From JAHEYG01 sp040403535 (GTDB lineage Bacteria > Bacteroidota > Bacteroidia > B-17B0 > Aurantibacillaceae): DNA of 64,000 nucleotides. Location of the stretch: positions 38,552 through 102,551 of the forward strand of contig JBBAKL010000005.1 of assembly GCA_040403535.1 (NCBI GenBank), written 5' to 3'. Shown here in pieces: positions 15,980-23,887 of the stretch. Every line of letters starts with the position of its first letter. Position 1 is the first letter of the stretch. Both the position numbers and the translations under genes were made by a program. The notes under the pieces were generated by a model. It did not search any database and was not told where the DNA came from. It was given only the letters and a program-made list of their open reading frames with translations.

Positions 15980-17528
15980 TTACAACCCCGATGTGCTTAC
16001 TTGCTTAGCCAATCTAAGCAACGATGAAGTATTCACACCACCCAATTTGGTAAACAATATTTTGGGTTTATTGCCAAAAGAATTGTGGAGCAACCCCGAT
16101 GCAAAGTTTTTAGACCCTGTAAGTAAAAGCGGTGTGTTTTTGCGTGAAATAGCAAAGCGACTAATGAAAGGATTGGAAAAGAAAATACCCAACAAACAAA
16201 AACGCATCAACCACATTTTTGAAAACCAACTCTATGGCATCGCCATTACAGAGTTAACGGCATTACTCAGCCGCAGAAGCGTGTATTGCAGCAAAACTGC
16301 AAACGGCAAATATGCAGTTTGCGAAACCTTTGACAACGAAGAAGGCAACATACGCTATGAACGTATGCAACATAATTGGGAAAACGGAAAATGCACACAA
16401 TGCGGTGCAAGCCAAGAAGTGTATGACCGTGGCGATGAAGCCGAAAGCTACGCTTATAACTTTATTCATACCGAAAACCCAGCGAAACTTTTTACAAACA
16501 AAAAATTAAAAAAAGGACAAGAAATGAAATTTGATGTTATTGTAGGTAATCCTCCATATCAGTTGAGTGACGGTGGTGGCGAAGGTGCAAGTGCGATGCC
16601 GATTTATCACAATTTTATTCAACAAGCAATAAAATTAAATCCTCGTTATTTAACAATGATTGTTCCTGCCCGTTGGTATTCGGGTGGTAAAGGCTTAGAT
16701 GATTTTAGAAATAAAATCTTAAACGATATGAGAATGGCAGAAATTCACGATTTCCCAGAAACAGATTTATGCTTTCCAAATTTGAATATTCGTGGAGGTG
16801 TCTGTTACTTTTTGTGGGATTCAACACATAAGGGTAATGTAAAAGTTACAAATTACAGCAAAACCAATGAACCAACAACAGCAATACGTCCTTTATTAGA
16901 AAAGGGAGTTGAAACATTCATCCGTTACAACAAGGCAATTAGCATATTGCAAAAAGTTAAAAAACAAAATGAAAAAAGCTATGGAAACATTGTTCATTCA
17001 AGAAATGTTTTCGGAATACCATCAAATTTTGAAAAATTCACAAAACAGAAAACAACAGATAGCTCCATTTTACTTTATCGCAGTCGTAGAGGGAGCTCAG
17101 CCGATAAAGAAGTTTATGTTTCTAAATCTGCGTTATTGAAAAATGAAAACTTGGCTAGTAAGATAAAAGTATTAGTTTCAAAAGTAAGTCCTGGGGGCGA
17201 TGAATATCCTCACGCAATCTTGACAAAACCAATTGTTGCCTTACCTAATTCAGTTTGTACCGAAACATATTTATTGTTAGACACATTTAAAACAGTTCAA
17301 GAGGCTGAGAATTTTGTAACATACTTAAATACACGATTTTTTCGTTTTCTAGTTTCACTGATAAAAAACACACAAAATATTTCAAAATCTTGCTTTGATT
17401 TCGTTCCCATTCAAGATTTCAGCAAAGAATGGACTGACGAAATGTTGTATAAAAAATACGACATTACCACAGAAGAAATCACATTTATAGAAAGTATGAT
17501 ACGCCCAATGGGTAATACAGAAGAATAA
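15963..17528 (+). CDS. Eco57I-like adenine methylase / specificity subunit (M2)
   Basis: Restriction-modification methylase of about 521 aa. Motif I is degenerate (FLDPVSKSGVF instead of D/EPxxGxG), but motif IV is intact (VIVGNPPYQLSD). Four Cys (YCSKTANGKYAVC and CTQC) lie in an insert at about residues 105-150 and could bind zinc. The C-terminal half (about 260-520) resembles the target-recognition region of Eco57I-type enzymes. I chose ATG 15963; ATG 15969 or TTG 15954 are possible. The stop is 8 bp before the helicase gene. Confidence 0.85.
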   Translation: MKMQTNYNPDVLTCLANLSNDEVFTPPNLVNNILGLLPKELWSNPDAKFLDPVSKSGVFLREIAKRLMKGLEKKIPNKQKRINHIFENQLYGIAITELTALLSRRSVYCSKTANGKYAVCETFDNEEGNIRYERMQHNWENGKCTQCGASQEVYDRGDEAESYAYNFIHTENPAKLFTNKKLKKGQEMKFDVIVGNPPYQLSDGGGEGASAMPIYHNFIQQAIKLNPRYLTMIVPARWYSGGKGLDDFRNKILNDMRMAEIHDFPETDLCFPNLNIRGGVCYFLWDSTHKGNVKVTNYSKTNEPTTAIRPLLEKGVETFIRYNKAISILQKVKKQNEKSYGNIVHSRNVFGIPSNFEKFTKQKTTDSSILLYRSRRGSSADKEVYVSKSALLKNENLASKIKVLVSKVSPGGDEYPHAILTKPIVALPNSVCTETYLLLDTFKTVQEAENFVTYLNTRFFRFLVSLIKNTQNISKSCFDFVPIQDFSKEWTDEMLYKKYDITTEEITFIESMIRPMGNTEE

Positions 17529-17536
17529 GCACAATT

Positions 17537-20080
17537 ATGAGTAAAAAAGTATTTTTTCCGCAACGCCCAAGCGTCAATCCTACCATTTACGCTTACGAGT
17601 TGCCCAATGACAGCAAACGCAAAGGACAAATTAAAATCGGCTTTACCGACCGTGATGCTCATACACGTATCAAAGAACAAATTGGTGCTACCCGTGCCGC
17701 CTTTAAAATTGTGTATGAAGAGAGTGCAATGCGGGCAGACGGAAGCAGTTTTACTGATAAAGCAGTTCACGCATTACTGCGTAAAGACAAAATAAAAAAT
17801 CCTGAAGGGGAATGGTTTGTTTGCACCCTCAACCAATTACGCAAAGCCATTCACGAAATAAAAACAGGCGATCGCACCGAAGAAAATCGGGTGCTAAATT
17901 TTGGTATGCGACCCGAACAACAAGAAGCCGTAACCAAAACCATTGCTTACTTCAAGAGTTTTAAAAAAGAAAACCCTAACAAAACACCGCACTTTCTTTG
18001 GAATGCAAAAATGCGTTTCGGCAAAACCTTTACCACCTATCAGTTAGCTAAAACAATGAAATGGAAAAAAGTATTGGTGTTAACTTTTAAACCAGCCGTT
18101 GAAGATGCTTGGCGTGAAGATTTGAACACTCATATCGATTTTAAAGGTTGGACTTTCTTCTCAAAAAATGAAGCCGAAAATATTTCTAAGAAAACTGATT
18201 TATCCAAAACCAATTTAGTGTGTTTTGGTTCGTTTCAGGATTATTTAGGCACACAAAAAGACGGAAGTATAAAAGTAAAAAACGAGTGGGTTCATAATAC
18301 AGAATGGGACTGCATTGTGTTTGACGAATACCATTTTGGGGCTTGGCGAGAAAACGCCAAAGATTTGTTTGGCAAAGACAGTGAAGCAGAAAAAGAAATT
18401 GAAGATTTTAAGGAAATAGAAAAGAAAGGATTTTCGGATGATGATAAAGTAGATGTTTTAGAAGACATTTTACCCATCAAAGCCAATCACTTTTTGTATT
18501 TGTCGGGAACACCATTCCGTGCCATCAATTCGGGAGAATTTATTGAAGAACAAATTTTCAATTGGACATATTCAGACGAACAGCGTTCTAAAGAAAATTG
18601 GAAGAAAAAAGACGGAACAAATCCTTACGCCAGTTTGCCAAGAATGGTTATGCTAACTTATCAACTTCCCGAAACCATTACCAAAGTTGCCGAGTTAGGT
18701 GAGTTTGATGGCTTTGACTTAAATATATTTTTTAAAGCCGAAGGTGAAGGAAGCAAAGCACGTTTTAAATACGAAGATGATGTGCAAAAGTGGCTAGACT
18801 TAATTCGTGGTTCATTCTCTGAACAGATTGTTGACACATTAAAATTAAAAACAGAAAAACCACCATTGCCCTATTCAGATGCACGACTAAAAAGCGTATT
18901 AAATCATACATTTTGGTTTTTACCTTCAGTTGCTGCTTGCCACGCAATGGCAAACTTGTTAAAAAAACGCAACAATCAGTTTTATCACGATTACAAAGTA
19001 ATTATTGCAGCAGGAACAGAAGCAGGAATTGGAGTAAAAGCACTTGAACCTGTTTTAAATGGAATGGACGAGCCGTTACAATCAAAAACTATTACGCTTT
19101 CTTGTGGTAAACTCACAACAGGCGTTTCAGTAAAACCGTGGACAGGGATTTTTATGCTTAGAAATTCTTCAAGTCCCGAAACCTATTTTCAAGCGGCTTT
19201 TCGTGTGCAAACACCTTGGGTAATCAAAAACCCTGACAGCAAATCGCCCAACAAAGAAGAAATTTTAAAGGAAGAATGTTATGTGTTCGACTTTGCACCA
19301 AATAGAGCATTAAAACAAATTGCTGAATACGCTTGTAACTTAAATATCAACGAAAGCAACCCCGAAAAGAATGTTGAAGAATTTATAAACTTCCTGCCTG
19401 TATTGGCTTATGACGGCAGTTCAATGAAACAAATTGATGCCGCAGGTATTTTAGATATTGCAATGAGTGGCACATCCGCAACATTGCTTGCCAGACGTTG
19501 GGAAAGCGCTTTACTTGTGAATGTTGACAATAATACCTTGCAACGTTTGATGAACAACGAAGAAGCAATGAAAGCGCTGATGAACATTGAAGGTTTCCGT
19601 AACCTTAACCAAGACATTGAAACAATCATTAACAAGAGCGACAAAGTCAAAAAAGCAAAAAAGGAAGGCACAGAAAAACTAAGCGATAAAAAGAAAAAAG
19701 AACTTACAGAAGAAGAAAAGGAATACAAGAATTTACGAAAACAAATTCAGGAAAAGCTCATCAAGTTTGCGACACGAGTTCCAATTTTTATGTATTTGAC
19801 AGATTACCGTGAACGCAGTCTGAAAGATGTAATTACAAAACTTGAACCTAAGCTTTTCCGCAAAGTGACAGGTTTGAATGTAAAGGACTTTGAATTACTG
19901 GTGAGTTTAGGCGTTTTTAATTCTGCCTTAATGAACGATGCAGTTTATAAGTTCAAACGCTACGAAGACGCAAGTTTGGAATACACAGGCATTAACAAAC
20001 ATCAAGGAGAAGATGTTGGACTTTACGACACAACATTAACACGACAGGAATATTTGACATTTAAAAACGAAACAAAATAA
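17537..20080 (+). CDS. GIY-YIG (T5orf172) nuclease fused to SF2 helicase
   Basis: Probable restriction/translocation subunit of 847 aa. Residues about 15-110 look like a T5orf172 GIY-YIG domain: TIYAYE, IKIGFTDRDAHTR, AVHALLRK and GEWFVC, the last giving the expected Glu. A superfamily-2 helicase follows: Walker-A-like AKMRFGKTFT (157-166), motif II DEYH (263-266), motif III SGTPFRA (323-329) and a motif-VI-like QAAFRVQTPW. A Lys/Glu-rich helical stretch occupies about 690-740. It is third in the operon, directly after the methylases. Cleavage specificity and ATP dependence are inferred from the domains only. Confidence 0.85.
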   Translation: MSKKVFFPQRPSVNPTIYAYELPNDSKRKGQIKIGFTDRDAHTRIKEQIGATRAAFKIVYEESAMRADGSSFTDKAVHALLRKDKIKNPEGEWFVCTLNQLRKAIHEIKTGDRTEENRVLNFGMRPEQQEAVTKTIAYFKSFKKENPNKTPHFLWNAKMRFGKTFTTYQLAKTMKWKKVLVLTFKPAVEDAWREDLNTHIDFKGWTFFSKNEAENISKKTDLSKTNLVCFGSFQDYLGTQKDGSIKVKNEWVHNTEWDCIVFDEYHFGAWRENAKDLFGKDSEAEKEIEDFKEIEKKGFSDDDKVDVLEDILPIKANHFLYLSGTPFRAINSGEFIEEQIFNWTYSDEQRSKENWKKKDGTNPYASLPRMVMLTYQLPETITKVAELGEFDGFDLNIFFKAEGEGSKARFKYEDDVQKWLDLIRGSFSEQIVDTLKLKTEKPPLPYSDARLKSVLNHTFWFLPSVAACHAMANLLKKRNNQFYHDYKVIIAAGTEAGIGVKALEPVLNGMDEPLQSKTITLSCGKLTTGVSVKPWTGIFMLRNSSSPETYFQAAFRVQTPWVIKNPDSKSPNKEEILKEECYVFDFAPNRALKQIAEYACNLNINESNPEKNVEEFINFLPVLAYDGSSMKQIDAAGILDIAMSGTSATLLARRWESALLVNVDNNTLQRLMNNEEAMKALMNIEGFRNLNQDIETIINKSDKVKKAKKEGTEKLSDKKKKELTEEEKEYKNLRKQIQEKLIKFATRVPIFMYLTDYRERSLKDVITKLEPKLFRKVTGLNVKDFELLVSLGVFNSALMNDAVYKFKRYEDASLEYTGINKHQGEDVGLYDTTLTRQEYLTFKNETK

Positions 20081-20164
20081 GCCAACGCATTTGGTGGCAA
20101 ATTTGCAAAACCACACAAGCCAACGCTAAAGCCAAGTTTTGCAAAAGAGCCACCAAGCCAACAC
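20081..20164. repeat. Stem-loop B downstream of restriction operon
   Basis: Arms 20093-20111 and 20136-20154 pair over 19 bp with about three mismatches. The loop contains the same 15-mer as stem-loop A, ACACAAGCCAACGCT (20113-20127). Three GCCAAC(G/A)C boxes start at 20081, 20119 and 20157, exactly 38 bp apart. It begins right after the helicase stop codon and could also act as a terminator. Confidence 0.65.
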
Positions 20165-20217
20165 ACCAAGACAGACACGAAATGACAACGAAAAAACACG
20201 ACAGAACAGAAGGGCGA

Positions 20218-20351
20218 GCCGCTAACATCGGTTTTGCAAAATGGCGGGTTCAGTGCTTCTATGACAGTTTGGTGCAAGGTTCAAGTTTAGTTTTTCAATT
20301 GAACATTTGTGCTAAAAATCCGCCACTTCGCAAAGCCGAGAACCGTTACCC
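20218..20351 (+). other. attC-like recombination site candidate
   Basis: Large imperfect palindrome: GCCGCTAAC (20218-20226), TCGGTTTTGC (20228-20237) and GGCGG on the left; CCGCC (20320-20324), GCAAAGCCGA (20330-20339) and GTTACCC (20345-20351) on the right. Inner arms also pair (GTTCAA/TTGAAC). The layout resembles an integron attC (R''-L''-variable loop-L'-R'). The left box is complementary in 8 of 9 bases to GTTAGCTGC at the other cassette border (15052-15060), as expected if G^TT is the exchange point. No integrase is visible in the window. Confidence 0.5.
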
Positions 20352-22040
20352 TAACTTATCATACTCACTCTTCACAAAATCAGCCAATTCTTTTACGTAT
20401 TCAGGAGAGAAATTAAATTCAATACCTGCGGCTTTGTAAATTTCAGGAATGGTTTTGGTGTAGCCTAAAGCTAAAGCGGCTTTATATTGCTCAATGGCTT
20501 GCTTAGGGTTCTTTTTGTAATTTCTCCAAACGGCAATAGCGCCTAATTGAGCAAAACCATACTCAATATAATAAAACGGTACTTCAAACAAATGCAATTG
20601 CACCTGCCAGCGGCGTTTTAAATTGGCTTCTAACCCTTCGTAATTCACTACCCCACTGCCAAAGTCTTTCATAATCTGAGTCCAGGTCGCATAACGGTCG
20701 GCAACACTGTGCCCCGGATTTTCATATATCCAATGCTGGAACTTATCCACCGCTGCAATCCACGGTAAAGCATCTAATACACTCTCTAATTGCTGGCGCT
20801 TGGCACGTTTTAAATCTTCCGCATTCGGGAAGAAAGAATCCCAATGCTCCATGGAGATTAATTCCATACCCATACTCGCTAACTCGGCTACTTCGCTGGG
20901 TGGTGATTTAAAATCTACCAGATCTAACGGAATATCTAAGAAGGAATGAATGGCGTGTCCGCCTTCGTGCACCATGGTTACCATGTCGCGGTGCAAACCT
21001 ACCGCGTTCATAAAAATAAACGGTATTTCTGTTTCGTATAAGGGATACTGATACCCGCCCGGTGCTTTTCCTAATCTGGATTCTAAATCCAAACGTCCCA
21101 TTTTGTCCATGGTTTTTATGCAATCGGCAAACCATGGGTCAATCTTGTTAAAACATTCAATGGTCTTTTCGGTTAGGTCCTTACCGTTAGTAAAGGGTTT
21201 TAAAGGCGGTTTGCCTTCTGCATCCACTTCCTTATCCCACGGACGGTAATCGCTTAGCTTTAATAATTCTTTACGACGTTTCTCTTGTTCGGTTACTAAA
21301 GGCACCACGTGTTTTTGTACCGCATCGTGAAAGTTTAAGCAATCTTTTACGGTATAATCAAAACGGCCTAAAGACTGGTGCTTAAAATCGCGGAAGTTGT
21401 TGTAACCGGTATTTAAAGCCACCTGATGGCGTAATTGTATTAACTCGGTATATAAATCGTTTAATGAGGTTTCGTCTTGCGCGCGGCGGTTCTGTATTTT
21501 GTGATATACTTCCTCACGCACACTGCGGTTTAAATCTTTTAAAAACACAGAGGCTTTTTGCAAAGTCATTTTTTCGCCATTGTGCTCAATGCTCTGCGCT
21601 CCCGAAATCTCTCCAAACTTTTGTTCTTTTTGTTGTAACTCGGTTAACAGCGGAATGTTTTTCTCTCTGAATAATTCAATACTGTTTTTAATGCCGCGCA
21701 GGTAAACAAAATATTTGTCTTTGCTCAAACTGTTTACAAATGGCGAATCCATTAATTTTTTATTGAGCTCATTGCTGATGGGCGCAATGTGCGGTTCAAT
21801 GTTCACCACAAAATCGTTAAAGCTGTTACGCAATTGCTCGTTTGCGGTATCGCAAGTCATTTTAATATAACGCCAGGCCATGTTCTCGCTCACCACAGCG
21901 CCCAATTCGTTATAGTCTTTCAGCCATTTTTCTAATTGCGCTTCCGAAGAAATATTTCGGTTTTGTAAATCCTTAAAGTAAGGCTCTAACAATTCCCAGG
22001 TTGTTATTGTAAAATCGTTTGGTATAAAGTTTCTTTTCAT
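20346..22040 (-). CDS. M3-family oligoendopeptidase
   Basis: Zinc metallopeptidase of the oligoendopeptidase F/thimet group that degrades cytoplasmic oligopeptides. The active site is MVHEGGHAIHS (HExxH type), with the downstream Glu in PSEVAELASMGMELI. The rest is alpha-helical; 564 aa is the normal length. No signal peptide is present. The stop codon is exactly at the border of the attC-like site, so the accessory cassette ends at the end of this gene without disrupting it. Confidence 0.92.
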   Translation of the reverse strand: MKRNFIPNDFTITTWELLEPYFKDLQNRNISSEAQLEKWLKDYNELGAVVSENMAWRYIKMTCDTANEQLRNSFNDFVVNIEPHIAPISNELNKKLMDSPFVNSLSKDKYFVYLRGIKNSIELFREKNIPLLTELQQKEQKFGEISGAQSIEHNGEKMTLQKASVFLKDLNRSVREEVYHKIQNRRAQDETSLNDLYTELIQLRHQVALNTGYNNFRDFKHQSLGRFDYTVKDCLNFHDAVQKHVVPLVTEQEKRRKELLKLSDYRPWDKEVDAEGKPPLKPFTNGKDLTEKTIECFNKIDPWFADCIKTMDKMGRLDLESRLGKAPGGYQYPLYETEIPFIFMNAVGLHRDMVTMVHEGGHAIHSFLDIPLDLVDFKSPPSEVAELASMGMELISMEHWDSFFPNAEDLKRAKRQQLESVLDALPWIAAVDKFQHWIYENPGHSVADRYATWTQIMKDFGSGVVNYEGLEANLKRRWQVQLHLFEVPFYYIEYGFAQLGAIAVWRNYKKNPKQAIEQYKAALALGYTKTIPEIYKAAGIEFNFSPEYVKELADFVKSEYDKLG

Positions 22041-22052
22041 AATGTGTTTTTA

Positions 22053-22111
22053 TCCTCTCCCACCGCAAGCGGTCCCCCCCCCTCTTCTATGAGGAGAGGG
22101 ATAAAGGGTGA
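22053..22111. repeat. Dispersed G/C-rich intergenic repeat, copy 2
   Basis: Between pepF-like and patatin genes. It contains CCTCTCC...GGAGAGG arms, the hairpin ACCGC-AA-GCGGT, a run of nine C (22074-22082) and a GGGTGAGG end. Positions 22059-22079 are an exact inverted copy of 14693-14713 in the DUF559 region. Confidence 0.75.
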
Positions 22112-22114
22112 GGT

Positions 22115-23116
22115 CTAAATTTTAAATGTTGATTGGTTTCCTATTTTATCAAAGTTTTGTTGTAACCAAGCGTCGCAGGCTTTGTATCCTAATTCTTTCA
22201 AGTGCATTAAAAAGTCCCAGCTGGTATTTAACTTACTCGATAAATTTAATTCGCCCAATTGCGCATCGGCGCTGATGTGATGGATGTGCACCTTTTGTGC
22301 TTTGTCATCAAACTGTATGCCTTTTGCTAATAAGTCTTGCTTAAACTGTATGTGTTTTAATTCGTGCATCAAGGCCGAGTTAAAACTGATTTCGTTCACG
22401 CGGTCTTTAATTTCTTCAATGTTTGAAGGAACATTTTTGATTTTAATCGGATTAATTTGCACCAACAAAATATCGTCGGCATCCTCGGTGTGTTCAATTA
22501 ACGGCTCTAAAGGCGGATTACCCATATAACCGCCATCCCAATAATATTCGCCGTCAATCTCAACCGCTTTGTATAAATACGGTAAACAGGCTGATGCTAA
22601 AATAGCTTTCGCAGAAATTTCTTTTGGTCCGAATACTTTTGGCTCGCAGGTTCGAACATTGGTTGCGCACACAAATAATTTAGGGGGATCGAAGCGGTGT
22701 AATTCTGCAAAATCAATTAGCTCATTCAATATTTTTTCAAGAGGATTAATACCAAGAGGATTAAATTGAGCCGGTGCCAGATTCTCAGTGGTCATACTAA
22801 AGAATTTATAGGTTGGCGAATAATCCATATTGCCTTTGCTCAGCATTTTATCGAACCAACTCGGCTGTAAACCACTTATCTTTCCCGCTTCGGAAATTTT
22901 ATGCCAGAATTTAACCAATAAATGTTTGGCCATGCTACGGCCGCCCTTGTTTAATCCGTAAATGGCGCAAACGCCATTCATAGCGCCGGCACTCGTTCCG
23001 CAGATTCCTTCAATGTCTATTCGTTCATCATCGAGTAAGCGGTCGATTATACCCCAGGTAAAAGCTCCGTGGGCGCCACCACCCTGAAGGGCTAAATCTA
23101 TTTTCTTAGTTTGCAT
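22115..23116 (-). CDS. Patatin-like phospholipase
   Basis: Serine lipid acyl hydrolase. The oxyanion loop is LALQGGGAHGAFTWG, the nucleophile elbow GTSAG (Ser in GICGTSAGAMNG) and the catalytic Asp is in YYWDGGYMGNPP (DGG). At 333 aa with no signal peptide it belongs to the short cytoplasmic patatins. It is divergent from the SpoU methyltransferase gene with only 32 bp between the starts. Confidence 0.93.
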   Translation of the reverse strand: MQTKKIDLALQGGGAHGAFTWGIIDRLLDDERIDIEGICGTSAGAMNGVCAIYGLNKGGRSMAKHLLVKFWHKISEAGKISGLQPSWFDKMLSKGNMDYSPTYKFFSMTTENLAPAQFNPLGINPLEKILNELIDFAELHRFDPPKLFVCATNVRTCEPKVFGPKEISAKAILASACLPYLYKAVEIDGEYYWDGGYMGNPPLEPLIEHTEDADDILLVQINPIKIKNVPSNIEEIKDRVNEISFNSALMHELKHIQFKQDLLAKGIQFDDKAQKVHIHHISADAQLGELNLSSKLNTSWDFLMHLKELGYKACDAWLQQNFDKIGNQSTFKI

Positions 23117-23120
23117 ACAG

Positions 23121-23128
23121 TAAATTTA
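23121..23128 (-). promoter_or_regulatory. Probable -7 element of patatin gene
   Basis: TAAATTTA on the minus strand, one base off TAnnTTTG, 4 nt before the ATG at 23116. It is immediately next to the divergent promoter at 23137-23144. Confidence 0.4.
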
Positions 23129-23136
23129 AATAAAAG

Positions 23137-23144
23137 TATCTTTG
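23137..23144 (+). promoter_or_regulatory. -7 element of SpoU methyltransferase gene
   Basis: TATCTTTG, a perfect TAnnTTTG match, 4 nt before ATG 23149 and 16 nt before ATG 23161. Confidence 0.5.
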
Positions 23145-23148
23145 CACC

Positions 23149-23823
23149 ATGCAGGAAAACATGGAAGAGTTAACAAACTATTTATCTGGTTTTGTTAGCG
23201 ATAGAAGAAAACAGAGATTACATGACGTGTTACAGGAACGTATGCGCCACATGACTGTGGTTTTAGAAGACGTGTATCAGGCGCACAATGCCAGTGCGGT
23301 ATTGCGCAGTTGCGATTGTTTTGGCGTGCAGGATGTACACTTTATTGAAAACAGAAATAATTTTAAAATCAGTGAAGATGTATCAATGGGCTCTACCCAA
23401 TGGTTGAGCATTTATAAATACAGAGAGAAAGAAAACAACACAAAAAAGTGTTTACAGGATTTAAAAAATAAAGGGTACCGAATTGTAGCCACTACGCCTC
23501 ACAAAGACGATTGCACCATTTCTGAACTAGATGTTACGAAGCCTTTCGCTTTGGTGTTTGGCACCGAGATTGATGGCATTACACAAGATGTGTTTGATGT
23601 GGCGGATGAATTTGTAAAAATTCCGATGTATGGCTTTACAGAGAGTTTTAATATTAGTGTAAGTGCTGCTTTATGCATGTATGAATTAACCACGCGCATT
23701 CGCAAACAAAACATTGCTTATCAATTGAGTGAAAAAGAAAAAGAAGAAATTTATTTAGAGTGGCTAAAGGCTTCAATCAGCAAGCCTGATTTAATTATAA
23801 AGGATTTTTATAATAAGAAGTAA
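23149..23823 (+). CDS. TrmH/SpoU-family RNA 2'-O-methyltransferase
   Basis: SPOUT-fold SAM-dependent methyltransferase of about 224 aa, most like tRNA (guanosine-18-2'-O)-methyltransferase TrmH. Motif 1 is HNASAVLRSCDCFGV, motif 2 LVFGTEIDGIT and motif 3 FVKIPMYGFTESFNISVSAALCMYEL. The first ATG (23149) sits almost on the predicted transcription start; ATG 23161 (MEELTNYL), preceded by AGGA, is an equally good start. Followed by a palindromic repeat that may terminate transcription. Confidence 0.9.
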   Translation: MQENMEELTNYLSGFVSDRRKQRLHDVLQERMRHMTVVLEDVYQAHNASAVLRSCDCFGVQDVHFIENRNNFKISEDVSMGSTQWLSIYKYREKENNTKKCLQDLKNKGYRIVATTPHKDDCTISELDVTKPFALVFGTEIDGITQDVFDVADEFVKIPMYGFTESFNISVSAALCMYELTTRIRKQNIAYQLSEKEKEEIYLEWLKASISKPDLIIKDFYNKK

Positions 23824-23824
23824 T

Positions 23825-23880
23825 GTCATGCCGAACTTGTTTCGGCATCTTTTAAGATCCTGATACAAGTTCAGGATGAC
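23825..23880. repeat. REP-like palindromic intergenic repeat
   Basis: GTCATGCCGAACTTGTTTCG and its near reverse complement (ending TACAAGTTCAGGATGAC) form 25-bp arms with a short loop. It lies between convergent genes. Repeats of this type (GTCATxCTGAACTTGTTTCAG) are dispersed in many bacterial genomes. Confidence 0.75.
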
Positions 23881-23887
23881 TGTAACA

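Noticed and set aside
15117..20164. CRISPR array from the repeated GCCAACGC boxes
   Set aside because: Only three boxes per site, repeats of 8 bp, and the spacers are the self-complementary hairpin arms; no cas genes.
20182..20439. ORF across the attC-like palindrome
   Set aside because: It crosses the palindrome and the end of the pepF-like gene in antisense, with no recognisable protein features.
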